This document shows positions 44,945-56,252 of a DNA stretch of 64,000 bases, piece after piece. Under the pieces are notes generated by a model. The model was not told the origin of the DNA, ran no database searches, and saw only the letters and a program-made list of their open reading frames with translations. This DNA is from Paraspadella gotoi (Eukaryota > Chaetognatha). The translations under genes and the position numbers were made by a program. Within the stretch, counting starts at the first letter, position 1. Every line of letters starts with the position of its first letter. The stretch is taken from contig CM119263.1 in the NCBI GenBank assembly GCA_051294375.1, positions 30,505,376-30,569,375 of the forward strand, in the 5' to 3' direction.

Positions 44945-47885
44945 ATTATACCCAAGTTGTGGTTCATTCAAATAGCGATATCACCGGCGATTCATGCATG
45001 AGTCACAGGTGTTTCAAGTTGGCGACTTCGCCATGGCGATATCACCAGGGGCAAAGTTGTAGTTCATTCAAATAGCAACGTCGCCGGCGATTCACGCATG
45101 AGTCGCAGGTGTGGTTCTAGTTGGTGACTTTGCCATGGCGTTATCGCCAGGGCCCTGGCGATGTCGCCAGAACCCCCACTGGTGACCTTGCCAGTGATAA
45201 AAGTAGCAAATATAATGAAAAGCGCGATTTAGAGGAGAGGCTCGCGGCTGATGTTGAGACACGGACCTCCCGTTCAACCCTAAACCTAACTGCCTTTGAC
45301 ACGTTAACCATGGGCCCCTCCCAAAACCATAACCCTAAACCAGGCCTCCCGTTTAACTCCGTGCCTCTCCCCCAACCCTAAATCAGGCTTCCCGTTCAAC
45401 TCTGTGCCTCTCCCCCAACCCTAAACCAGGCCTCCCGTTCAACTCCGTGCCTCTCCCTCAACCCTAAATCAACTCAACCCTAACCTTAAACCACCTCAAC
45501 CCTAACCCTAATCTGAGTTTAGTTTAGGCGAAAACGCTATAACTAGAACGCTAGATGTAGTTCAGTGCCAAATCACCAAATCGCGACTTAGCCATGACGC
45601 CCTCGCCAATTGATTTAAATGTGAACTACATCTAGCGTTCTAGTTATGGCGATTTTGCCTAAACTAAACTCAGATTAGGGTTAGGGTTGAGGTGGCTTAG
45701 GGTTAGGGTTGAGTTGTTTTAGGGTTAAAGTTGAGTTGGTAGTAGTCTAGGGTTAGGGTTGAGTAGTCTAGGGTTAGGGTTGAGTAGTCTAGGGTTAGGG
45801 TTGAGTTAAGTTCATTTTAGGGTTAATGTTAATGTCAATTTTAGGGTTAGAGGTAGGGAGGGTATTGTTAATGAACAGAAGGCCCGCGTTAGGGTTAGGG
45901 AAGGTACTGGCGAGGGACATTAGGATTTGGGTTGAGGCACAGAGATATACGGAGGCCTGCGGCCTGGTTTAGGGTTAGGGTTGGGAGAGAGGCCCGTGGG
46001 TGATGTGTTGAAGGCGGTTAGGGTTGAGGCATGGAGATGTACAGGAGGCCCGGGCCTGGGTTAGGGTTAGGGGAGAGGTACGGATTTGAATGGGAGGCCC
46101 GGTTTAGGGTTGGAGGAGGGGCCTGTGATTGACACATCAATGGCGGTTAGGGTTGAGGCACAGAGATGTACGGTAGAGCGTTGAAAAATAACAAAATATA
46201 ACAAATCAAGTGAGGTACATAGATATTTTAGTGTAATGTAGTCTGTAGAATTCGATGGTTATGACCATTTTTTTGTATAATTTTATCTTTCTTGTCGGAA
46301 ATGACGGTTTTTAATGTATATAAAATTGTTACAAAATAGCAAAACCATTATAAGTTATGATAAATCAAATTATTAAAATTTTATAAAAATTTATATGAGC
46401 TTTTGAAATATAAAAATAAAGACTTATAAAAATATTTTGGTAAGTTTATTTCTAAATTTTATGTTTTATAAAAAGTTAGTTAACTATATTTATTAATAAT
46501 TATGAGTAAAAATTAGGTTAAAGTTAAAAAATAATAATTTCAAAATTTTTTTTATGGATTTGCATTCTTTGCAAAAAGTTGATATAAGAAAATATAATTT
46601 TTATATCAAAATTATGTCATTAAGTTGGTCAAAATTCAGAAAAACTATAATTTTAAGCCAAAAATTGATAGAAAGCGTTTTTAGATTGATTGGATTGATT
46701 GATTGGATTGGGGGAGGAGCCCATGGGTGATGCATTCATGTCCGTCTCATACTAATAAAATCGTTGTCTGATCAATCTAAAAACGCTTTCTATCATCGAT
46801 TTTATTAATATGAGACGGACATGTCCGTCTCATACTAATAAAATCGTTGTTTGATCAATCTAAAAACGCGTTCTATCATCCAAACACAACGAAACGAAAG
46901 GAAATAACGAAGCCAAAAATTGAAAAATTAAACAAAAATAATAGTTTTTAATATTTTTAACCTACTTAATGAAAGAATTTTTTAAAATGGATTATACTTT
47001 CTTATATCAACTTTTTGTAAGGAATTCAAATCCGGTTTTAAAATTTAAAATTTAAAATTTTTTCACTTTAGCTTATTTTTTATTATTATTTATTAATAAA
47101 TATAGCTATAAAATATAATATATATAAAATATATAATAAATATATAATATATAATAAATATATAATAATATATATAATAAATATATAATATATAATAATA
47201 TATAATAAAATAAAATATAAAATTTGTAAATAAACTTACATAATATGAAAATAAAAACCCATATAAATATTTTGGTAAGTTAAATATGGCTTTTATAAAA
47301 TCTTAATAATTTGAGTTTCTTATACTCTCCAATGTTTGCTCCATTTTAATAGCACCTTATATGCTACAAAAATCGCCATTTCCGACAAAGAAGATGAGAC
47401 TATACAAAAAAATGGTTATCATCATCGAATTCTACAGACTTTATTACACTAAAAGAGCTGTGTACCTCGCCTGGGTTAGGGATAGGGGAGAGGCACGGAG
47501 ATGAAAGGGAGGCCCGGTTTAGGGTTAGTGTTGGAGGAGGTGCCCGTGGTTAACATGTCGAAGGCGGTTAGGGTTAGGGTTTATTGGGAGTTAAACGGGA
47601 GGCCTGGGTTAGGGTTGGGGGAGAGGCACGGAGTTGAACGAGAGGCCTGGTTTAGGGTTGTGGGAGGGGCCCGTAGTTGACGTGTTGAAGGCAGTTAAGG
47701 TTAGGGTTGAACGGGAGGTGCGGGTTAGGGTTAGGATTAGGGGAGGAGCCCATGGGTGATGCATTCATCCCCGTGTCTCAAAATCAGCCGCAAGCCTCTC
47801 CTCTAACTTGCGTTTTTTATTATATTTGCTACTTTTATCACTGGCGAGGTCGCCATGGCAAAATCTCCAACCAACTAGAACCATA
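44945..47885. mobile_element. Second telomere-like foldback element, interrupted
   Basis: The left tip reads TTGTAGTTCATTCAAATAGC and GTGGTTCTAGTTGG, then CCAGTGATAAAAGTAGCAAA. CCCTAA units follow to 45,510, a 150-base palindrome (CTATAACTAGAACGCTAGAT and its complement) lies at the centre, then TTAGGG units to 46,180. The right arm resumes at 47,465 and ends GCTACTTTTATCACTGGCG and CAACCAACTAGAACC. It is the same family as 32,716-34,860. It is interrupted by 46,185-47,470. Confidence 0.8.
46185..47470. mobile_element. Inverted-repeat element nested in the foldback element
   Basis: The ends are inverted copies: GAGGTACATAGATATTTTAG and GTCTGTAGAATTCGATG at the left, their complements at 47,410-47,466. 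Sequence inside also pairs (GTAAGTTTATTT near 46,440 and 47,225; TTTTATAAAA blocks). At the centre, ATGAGACGGACATGTCCGTC is a perfect short palindrome, with CATGGGTGATGCATTCATG next to it, a piece also present at 47,750-47,770. Confidence 0.65.
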
Positions 47886-48370
47886 AAACTTTACAAATTT
47901 AAAAATTTATATATAAAACTAAATTTCACTATTATTATAAATTTGATTAAAAAATATTTTGGGTTAATTTTTATTTTTGTTCACCGGGGTTAAGAGTAGG
48001 GGTAGCCGCACTCAATGGGGTGAGTCGAAAATTTAGAGTGAGTACATGCTCAAACGAATATTTAGAGATTTTTAAGAATACTTTCAATGGACAAAAATTT
48101 TCTAATATGGCTCTATACCCTAGTAATTAATTTTTTAATATTTATTTATAGATAGAAAATTCCAAAAATTTTTAAAATTTTTTTTACATTTTAAAACCAG
48201 ATTCAGATAGATCATAAAAAGTTGTCTGCACAAAGTTTGATTCTTTTTAAAATATTTTTACGATAAGTGTGTCAAAAATAAGAAAAACCGTAAAAATCAT
48301 CATCATCATCTTTCGATGATTTTATCAGTTTTTTTGATGTGATAACCCTTTCGTTTTCGTTGTTTTAGGA
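47886..48370. other. AT-rich; inverted copy of the GATGAT repeat
   Basis: 48,170-48,330 is the inverted, diverged copy of the repeat at 24,505-24,700. Otherwise nothing. Confidence 0.5.
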
Positions 48371-48499
48371 TTTAGAGAAAAAACAAAGTTTTTAATTGTG
48401 GTACAACGAATTTAATTGGAGATACGGACATGTTTCGGCTCACATTTCGAGCCTTCATCAGCATTTGCCATAAGGAAAATATTTGTGCAAAAAAGGGTG

Positions 48500-48532
<33 letters not shown>

Positions 48533-49126
48533 GTAAAGGTTTTCCAACAAAGTGGTGAGACAGAATAGTGGTCAGATGAGAGAACAGGCTGAAGTTGAGG
48601 ACAGATGAAGAAGAAGATGAGAGAGAGAGAGAGGACGAAGCGCAGGATAAATAAATAAGTATAAAGATACATTTTGTAATGTACAACAAAAGTAAAATTT
48701 GAAAAAACTAAATGTCAGTAAGAGTTTAACAATTATCTAATTTAAATAGTTAGCTAAAGGATAGTAACATGATTGTGAAATTTGAAATGTGAAAAGGATA
48801 GTTGATAGTTAGGAGGATAGGAAAGTGAAATATAAGGAGAAAGAAAGAGCTCAAAATGAGCTGGCCCCCCTTGTTTTATATGCAAATGAAGGACAGAGAC
48901 GATGGTGCCAGGTCATTAGCGCGTCATAGGCTGAGAGGTTGAACCAGTGAATGTTGCACTGGGTATCGAACCTGACGGAAAGATTCCCAAGCCACTCTTG
49001 TCTCTTTGGCCTGTTGTGCCTGCTGGCTGCCCTCTTCTCGCCTGCTGGCGAGGCGGGCGTTGTCCGTTCTTGCGCTTTAGTGACAGGAGTGGTACCACAA
49101 TTAAAAAACTTTGTTTTTTCTCTAAA
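48371..49126. mobile_element. Foldback/MITE-like element, 756 bp
   Basis: The terminal inverted repeats are about 34 bases and almost perfect (TTTAGAGAAAAAACAAAG at the left, its complement at the right). The interior has GACATGTTTCGGCTCACATT and CTTCATCAGCATTTGCC, a GA microsatellite and GAGCTGGCCCCCCTTG, all shared with 21,541-22,034 and 59,694-60,472. No coding capacity. Confidence 0.75.
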
Positions 49127-49847
49127 TCAGTTTTTGTTATAATTTTTTCACTTAGAAAACGTAAGAATTTTTAAAAGCTGTAATTATATTTCTTATTTAA
49201 CTTTTTATGCTATATCAGAATCTATCAAAAAATTTTAAGATTTAAAAAAATTATTTTTTGCTCTATATAGTAATATAATATTTTTAATTAGGTTAGTACC
49301 CTCAGAAGAAAGCATTTTAGACAAAAAATATTTTAATACCATAATCTATGGTCATGATAGATTATTTTAACGCTGTATACATTAGCATTTAAATTTAGTT
49401 ATTAAGAGTTATGGTTAAGGGTGGTTTAGGGATGGTTTAAGATTAGGGGTGGTTAGGGTTAAAAGCGTTTAGGGTTATGGTAATTAAATAATAATTTTTA
49501 TAAATTTAAAAAAAAAATAATTCTAAATGTTTTTTTAAAAGACGCCAAAACCCCGGTTGGCGAAAGTAAAATTTAGCCAATACCTTATGAGAACACAATT
49601 TTTCATTAAACCCATCCACGAAGTTGTCAGGCCAAAAAACTTCTAACCATGTATTCGAGTATAGCTCTGTAAATATAGCAAACCAAAAAAATAGGCTTAA
49701 AGTGGCTATTATCCATGACCATACGATAAAATATTTTGATGTATTAGTCCAAACATGTTTTTCTGATTATGTTTGTAAATTAACAGGTGAAATAAATAAA
49801 ATAATTTTAGGTAAATACGAAAAATGAAAAACCATTTTGCAATTTTT
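49127..49847. other. AT-rich filler
   Basis: A short degenerate GGTTTAGGG/GGTTAGGGTT tract lies at 49,410-49,480. Plus-strand 49,624-49,827 is open for 67 codons but shows no motif or splice support. Confidence 0.4.
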
Positions 49848-51156
49848 AGTCGGATCTGCTTATCAGCAGATCCCGACTCTATAATTCACTTTGTCGGTCC
49901 GTCGGTCCGCCCCCTCAATATTGTCGGGCACTAACTTATATCATGTCAGAACATCGAATTATGATAAATTATGCAAAAAAAATGATGTCCGTCCATCCCA
50001 CCTTAGCAAAAAACACCAGTTACTCGTGATTGGATGGATGGATTTGAATAAAATTTTGTGTGTGATTGAGCTGGATATGAAGTTTTGATGGAATCGAATA
50101 TATCATCACTAAATATATTCACTATTTGAACACCAATTGCTCATGAGTGGATGGGCTGATTGACCTGGAATTTTGTATGTGGGTAGGAAAGTGTGTGATT
50201 GAACAGGAAATCAAGTTTTGATGGAATAGTTTGAGTGGAAAAGAGTTTAAATGGAAAAAAACAAAAAACCTGTTTCACTAATTGATTATGCATCTTTTTC
50301 CTTTTATATTAAATGTATATGCAGGATGTATTAATAAATCATATAATGAATCAGTTAATTAATCAATTAGTAAATAAATTAATCAATAATTAATTAATTA
50401 GTCAATCAATCCGTCCATCCGTTCCACCTTAGCAAAAAGCTCCAATAACTCGTGATTGGCTGGTTAGATTGGAATTAAATTTTGTGTGTGGGTAGGAAAG
50501 TGTGTGATAAAGCTGGATATAAAGTTTCGATGGAATCGTGTTAGTGGAAATTAGTTTAAATGGAAAAAACATAAGTCGCATTTACTAAAATCTTTTTACT
50601 TATTTTAACCAATAAATACTCTAATTAATCATAATTGGATGGATAGATTGAGTTGAAATTTTGTGTGTGGGTAGGAAAATATGTGACGAAGCTTGATATA
50701 AAGTTTTGGTGGAAACGTACCAGTGGAAATGAGTTTAAATGAAAAAAATATGAGTCACATTTACTTGAATCTTTTTATTTATTTTAACCCATGATAGATT
50801 GAGATGAAATTTTGTGAGCCGGTAGAAAAGTTTGTGAAGAAGCTAGATAAAAAATTTTGACGGAATGCAAGTTGAAAAAATTATGCAAGTTGAAAAAATG
50901 ACGCAATTGCATAAAAAGAGAGAGAGAGAGTGAGAGTGAGAGAGAGAGAGAGAGAGAGAGACATAAAATAAAATAGAGGATATTTGTTTGTTTTGATAAA
51001 ATGTAAACAAAACTGTAAACTGTCCTGACTCAATTTTAAGGACATCGATGATGACAAGCTGAATATAAATTATAATTAATTATTAAAATTAATTAATTAA
51101 TTAATCGATTAATTAATTATCGTAGGCAGATCCGACATTGTTTGCTCAAACTTGTT
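49848..51156 (+). mobile_element. GTCGGATCTGC element, copy 6
   Basis: The copy has intact ends (AGTCGGATCTGCTTATCAGC; GGCAGATCCGACATTGTTTG plus CTCAAACTTG). It lies just downstream of the module I CNBD exon on the minus strand. Confidence 0.8.
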
Positions 51157-51477
51157 TTTATAATGAGGCTTTAAGGGGAACTAGTGAACAGGGGGGGTAA
51201 AAAGCTGAAAACATAACGTTTGACCCTTTAACTTAATCTTAAGATTTATCGTAAGAAAACCTTTATCTCAAAGATATATACAGTGAAAAATACTGTTCTT
51301 CAGAAAATTGTTCCGTTTTTTACAACATAAGAACAATTTTTAATTGTTTAAATTTTAATTAATTAATTTTACTTAATTAACTGTTTTTTTCTCTCTATTT
51401 TATAATGTTTTTTTTTTTTGCTTAGACTTAGTCTATCTTTCTTTGTTTGTTTGTTTGTTGATGATGATTGTACTGAA

Positions 51478-52209
51478 TCAACCTCGTTGTATTCGAATAA
51501 AATCGCATATATAAAGTGGATTCTCACTCATTGCTCGGTTTTGTGAAAATAACTGAATGATGATGATAAAATAACTAAATAATTTACAAACATAACCCTC
51601 AATTTGGTTGATTATACAATACTCTTTGGGAAATCGCATTTGGTTAGCTTTATAATAAACTCGAATAGCTTCAATCAAACCATCAGGCTTATTCGGTTTC
51701 AAGTCTTTTTGAAATTTGCAGCGGGAAGTCTCCAAGATAGCATTGTGATTTGACGTAATCGTTCTCTTCAAAGTTTTCGGCGCTATATCCAAGATCCTAA
51801 AATAACTTGCTCTTTGGAGGAGCAAAATGTGACAATCGGATTTGGCGAGAAACAAAAGGGGCGTGGTCATCTTTCTACAGAGATTGATCTCTCCAAAACA
51901 TTCGCCCTTCTTTAATAAAGCCACGGCCTCCTCGCCTTTGGGCCAGAGAGCGACGACCATGACAGTTCCCTTTCTAATGATCATTAGTCCCGGGGCGACG
52001 GTTCCCGGTTGGACGATGGTCTCCCCCTCCAGATAAAATCGGTTCTCGAGAAAATGAGCCAGACCGTGGAGGATGTCTTCGTCTACGTTGTCGAAGATTC
52101 GCGTGGATTGAAGCAAAGAGACGCAGGAATAGTAACGCATGGTATCTTGATGGCGAAACGGCATTTGCGAAAATAACTCGTTGTTTAGTACCGAATTATT
52201 ATTTTGATA
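51478..52209 (-). CDS. Module I exon: end of C-linker and complete CNBD
   Basis: The exon starts at acceptor TTTTTATCTATTATCAG in phase 0, matching the phase-0 donor at 55,157. It encodes the last C-linker helices (VLNNELFSQMPF, the family's L..EL...L pattern) and a complete CNBD: DEDILHGLAHFL, YLEGETIVQPG, LMIIRKGTVMVV, ECFGEINL. It keeps the FGE glutamate of the phosphate-binding cassette, but the arginine two turns later is missing (MTTPLLFLAK instead of a GRRTA-like sequence). About 100 residues follow the CNBD; they become hydrophobic near YFIIIIQLF. The frame runs to the TGA at 51,478, but GGTTATG at about 51,594 could be a donor with a 50-base intron, so the end is uncertain. Confidence 0.9.
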   Translation of the reverse strand, partial: YQNNNSVLNNELFSQMPFRHQDTMRYYSCVSLLQSTRIFDNVDEDILHGLAHFLENRFYLEGETIVQPGTVAPGLMIIRKGTVMVVALWPKGEEAVALLKKGECFGEINLCRKMTTPLLFLAKSDCHILLLQRASYFRILDIAPKTLKRTITSNHNAILETSRCKFQKDLKPNKPDGLIEAIRVYYKANQMRFPKEYCIINQIEGYVCKLFSYFIIIIQLFSQNRAMSENPLYICDFIRIQRG

Positions 52210-52796
52210 CTGATAATAGATAAAAATCTTGAGAGAGTGAGTTCTAGGACAAAATAGTTCGAAAATGTCTCAGGTATTTACGAAATAATATGTTCATTTA
52301 ACTCGTTTTAAGAAATAAATTGCATCGCAGGATAATCAACCTCACCCAAAACAGAAACGGATCGGAGGATCGGAAAATCCCCGCCGATATGGAATCGCCG
52401 TATCATTATTGGTCAAGACGGAATCGACCTTGACCAATCAGCATGCAGAACCAATGGAACTGTCAAAATAACTCTTGCCTTTTTTCATTTTTAACACTGA
52501 AGACATTTAAATTTTTAATAATATATTTTATATTTTTGATCTAACTTTTTATGAAGAATCAGAATTTTTAATAAAAATTAAAAAAATATATTTTAAAAAT
52601 TTATGATTTTATAAGGATATTACTATAAATATATTTTAATTAATGATACTGTTCCCCAAATAATATAAGCAAAATATTTTTTGTACTCCTTAATCATATT
52701 ATCTCACATCTAAATATCTTTGTTTGTTCATTCAAATACAATTTATGTTCCCCGGTGCTCCACTCTATTGATTAGTATGAATCTTTTTTCATTTAA
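52210..52796. other. Start of the long module I intron
   Basis: 52,320-52,460 is moderately GC-richer (CGGATCGGAGGATCGGAAAA, TTGACCAATCAGCATGCAG) but not open. Otherwise AT-rich and featureless. Confidence 0.5.
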
Positions 52797-53492
52797 AACA
52801 AGTTTGAGCAAACAATGTCGGATCTGCCCACGATCATTATCGGTAATTAATTAATTAATAATTAAGTAATTCAAATTAATTAATTAGGCAATTAATTTGA
52901 TCCGAAATGTTTGTTTGACTGATTGATTAATTAATTGATTAATTAACTGATTAATTATTTGATTAATTAATACATCTTGCATTTACATTTAATATAAAAA
53001 GAAAAAAAAGCATAATCAATTAGTGAAAAAGGTTTTTTGTTTTTTTCCATTTAAACTGAATTCTACTCAAATGATTCCATCGAAACTTGATTTCCCGCTT
53101 AATCACACACTTTCCTACCCACACACAAAATTTCAGGTTAATCGGCTCATCCACTTATGAATAATTGGTGTTCAAATAGTAAAATATATTTTTTGTTTTT
53201 TTTTCATTTAAACTCATTTTCACTCGGACGATTCCATCAAAACTCAATCACACACTTCCCTACCCACACACAAAATTTTATTCCAATACATCCATCCAAT
53301 CACGAGTAATTGGTGTTTTTTGTTAAGGTGGGACAGACGGACAGACAGATGGAAATAATTTTTTTTGCATATTTTATCATAATTCGATGTTTTGACATGA
53401 TATAAGTGAATGCCCGACAAGATTGAGGGGGCAGACCGACGGACTGACAAAGTGAATTATCGAGTCGGGATCTGCTGATAAGCAGATCCGAC
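52797..53492 (-). mobile_element. GTCGGATCTGC element, copy 7
   Basis: Reverse orientation, short form of 0.7 kb, ends intact. It lies in the intron between 55,157 and 52,209. Confidence 0.8.
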
Positions 53493-54004
53493 TAAAAATG
53501 GTAGGCTGCAGTTATCTTTCTCTTATGACATAGTATTTTCCAGGTAAAATTCTATGAGTTAAAAATACGGTAAGAAGTGATTTCTTCGATGCTTATCAAT
53601 CTAATCTCATTAACTGCCTTAGTTTTAAAAAAAAGTAAGTATGAATTTTCACGGTACAGAAAACTTTTAAGGCCTGGTATCAGTGGCCAAAAGTTATAAT
53701 TAGGATGAAATAAAGCTTATATTCGGAAAGTAGAGGTCCAGTTGATTCTGAAAATGTATTCACTTTATCTTCTCTTCGAATCCATTGCTGTTTTTTCAGA
53801 TTTGAAAATACTATATAAAATAAAAGAATCCTTTCGGAAGAGTTGCGGCCCAAACGGCTAAGCGGATTTTCATGAACTTTTACATAAATTTACTCGAGGA
53901 CAAGGGTTCCAATTCTTTGAGAGGGATTTTTCAAATTCACTTATCTTCATAAGAAAAAAAAGAATAATACAATTTTGGCATTAAATTCTAAATATCTTGA
54001 AAAC
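53493..54004. other. Intron sequence, nothing recognised
   Basis: No repeat family or exon supported. Confidence 0.5.
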
Positions 54005-54195
54005 GGTGGCTGTGGTATTCCTCCCAGACAGGATTCCTCCCAACTGGATTCCTCCCACACGGGATTCCTCCCACGCGGGATTCCTCCCCATGGGATTCCT
54101 CCCCATGGGATTCCTCACACACGGGATTCCTCCCACACGGGATTCCTCCCCAAAGAATTCCTCCCACACCGGATTCCTCCCCATGGAGGACCCTA
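54005..54195 (+). repeat. GGGATTCCTCCCACAC minisatellite
   Basis: About eleven units of 15-17 bases (GGGATTCCTCCCACAC, CATGGGATTCCTCCC and variants). All six frames are open because of the repeat. They are not genes. Confidence 0.9.
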
Positions 54196-55085
54196 ACTTA
54201 CCCTTTACTTATTTTTAACCTCAATTTATTTTTCTATTTAACTTACACTTATTCTTAATTTATTCTTAACCATAATTTATTGTAACCTTAATTTTTACCA
54301 AATATATATTGGTTGTACCAATTTCAAATAACAAAAATAAAAAAATATTTAAAAAAATTATGATATCTGAATTTCTTTATTTTTTTTCCCCTAAACATTA
54401 TCCTCTTTCGTTCCATTTCGTTTCTCTTCTTTTTTCCGTTAATTCTTTAAGAAAAACCTTGCTCTTCGTTTTCCCATAGGCCTCCAGAGGGCATTGATCT
54501 CCAGGAATGCCGATTTTTTCCCCTAAATGTTGCAAAAATTGTACTTTTTTATTATTAGAAATAGGTCGAGATGATTTTAACCAATCCCGAGTTGGGCCCA
54601 ATTTGTAGTGTGGTACAAATTAAATAAATATTGTAAGTAATAACTGAACAATGCTGGAAAAGGTAGTTTTTTTTCTGAATGCGAGGATTGTAAGTAGAGG
54701 CTCTGATCCTCTTCTTCAGATATAAATAGACCTAGCTTTCCTTAGTTTGAGTAGAATTGATCTGGACTCTTGCGCGTGTCTCACCATCATTATTAGAATA
54801 AATCTCGTGTTGATTTCATCCAGAAATGCTTGAGTTTTTCCTTCAATGTGGTGGCAGTGGTGGGATTCAAACCTTCGCCTCCGAAGAGATAACGTAACCA
54901 TAATATAATATAATAATATAATATAACCGTCAAACTTACATAGTTAAAAATTTGAGCAAAGTGACATGTTGAAAATATCTTTCTTAAGTTAGGATTATAA
55001 TATTTTAATTATTTTATAATTAAAAACATTTGAATAAGTAATACAATTAATATTTAAGTCGTCGAATTATATTAATTAAAGGCTT

Positions 55086-55119
<34 letters not shown>

Positions 55120-55156
55120 AGATTCTTGCATATTCGCCCAACTTTAGTTAACGCAC
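54196..55156. other. AT-rich intron with a CT microsatellite
   Basis: A CT run of 16-17 units lies at 55,087-55,120, close to the donor at 55,151-55,156. 54,300-54,330 (ATATATATTGGTTGTACCAA) is a short palindromic tract. No exon. Confidence 0.5.
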
Positions 55157-56023
55157 CCTTAACGCCACAAACTCTCGCAAATATTTTCGTTTTTTTTCGC
55201 CGAAACTAAAAACTTTGCAATAAGAGTCGATGACGTTTAATTTGTCCTTGTATTCCACTTCCATCCAATCCCTCTCGTAGAAAAAGGTGCTGATCACCGC
55301 CGTCAAGTACCAGTTGAGGGCGAAGTAGCCGTAGAATATGTAGAACATGAAGACGACCTCTTCAGGAATGCTGATCGGATTCGCCTCCCTCGCCCCGATC
55401 CGATGTATCGTACTCCACACGAAAAAGTGTCCCAAATCGTAGAGCGTGTTCGGGAAGCTGGGCGAGTGGACGGTCAACTCGATCATCTTCTTCGGCGACT
55501 GATCCACGGCGAGGAAAGGGAACTGTGCCATTTTGTTCGTAACCTCGGAGAACCAAGTGTCCTTCAAACATCCGCTCACGTTCAACTGAATAAAGTTACA
55601 AAGGCTGTCGTAGCAACGGACGATGTTTAACTTGCGCCGGGGAAAACGTTCGGGACACTGGACGTAAGGCATAAGCATCCAAATCATGGTCAGGTAAGTT
55701 TCCGAGAAGAAAATACAAAAGGCGTAGCGACTGAGTCGCACCGAAATCCTAGAGTTCCCCATTCCGTAGTCGTGCTTGAGCAAAAACGAAAGGCGTTTGA
55801 CGGAAACTACAAGGATGTAGATCGTGCAGAGGATGCCGAGCACCGGATTCTCCGACGCGTTCATCCAAATTTCTAGGAGGTAAATTGGTAAGACCGTGAG
55901 AAGGTCCGGCAGCAATCTTCGACGCGTCACATCGCGGAGCACGAAGCTTGGGTCCAACACGTTGCGCCCGTAACGGTTCACGCCAACAAAACACATCGCC
56001 GCGAGGCGAAGAAGGACGAAGCA
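55157..56023 (-). CDS. Module I exon: end of S2 to S6 and start of C-linker
   Basis: 289 codons, phase 0 at both ends (acceptor AAAATACAG; donor GTGCGT). It contains the S2-S3 segment (CFVGVNRYGRNVLDPSF, matching the F..G.......DP pattern of HCN/CNG channels), S3 (LLTVLPIYLLEIW), S4 (YILVVSVKRLSFLLK), S5, a long Cys-containing turret of about 90 residues, the pore (FFVWSTIHRIGAREANP), S6 (EVVFMFYIFYGYFALNW) and the first C-linker helices. The filter region HRIGAREANP recalls the IGETPPP of CNG channels more than GYG. GC content is clearly higher than in the flanking introns, as expected for coding sequence. Confidence 0.9.
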
Positions 56024-56141
56024 CTGTATTTTTTTTCGAGGGGGGGGGCACAATCATCAAATGATTTTTTTTCTCAGAAAAATTAAACTGATAGTGCAAT
56101 TAGTTGGCTTTTAGCTGGATATTATATTAAGTATTAATTAC

Positions 56142-56252
56142 CTTCGAATCGATCAACTTTCGCTTAAAATCGAACTCGTTTGATCCAATAAGGATTTGAA
56201 CTACGCGTAATATCAAGCTTAAATCGGTAATCGAGATTAGGCGCAATCCGGC
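56142..56252 (-). CDS. Module I exon: S2
   Basis: 37 codons, phase 0 at both ends. Acceptor CTTCATTACTTCTTACAG and donor GTAATT are both strong, and the intron to the next exon is 118 bases. The peptide (LRLISITDLSLILRVVQILI, then a charged stretch) is a typical S2 helix followed by a basic loop. The exon is too short to show as a long frame but is one of the best splice-supported ones here. Confidence 0.75.

Noticed and set aside
53975-54218. Pro-Pro-Gly/Asp-Ser-Ser repeat proteins on both strands
   Set aside because: A 15-17 base minisatellite; frames are open on both strands by repetition.
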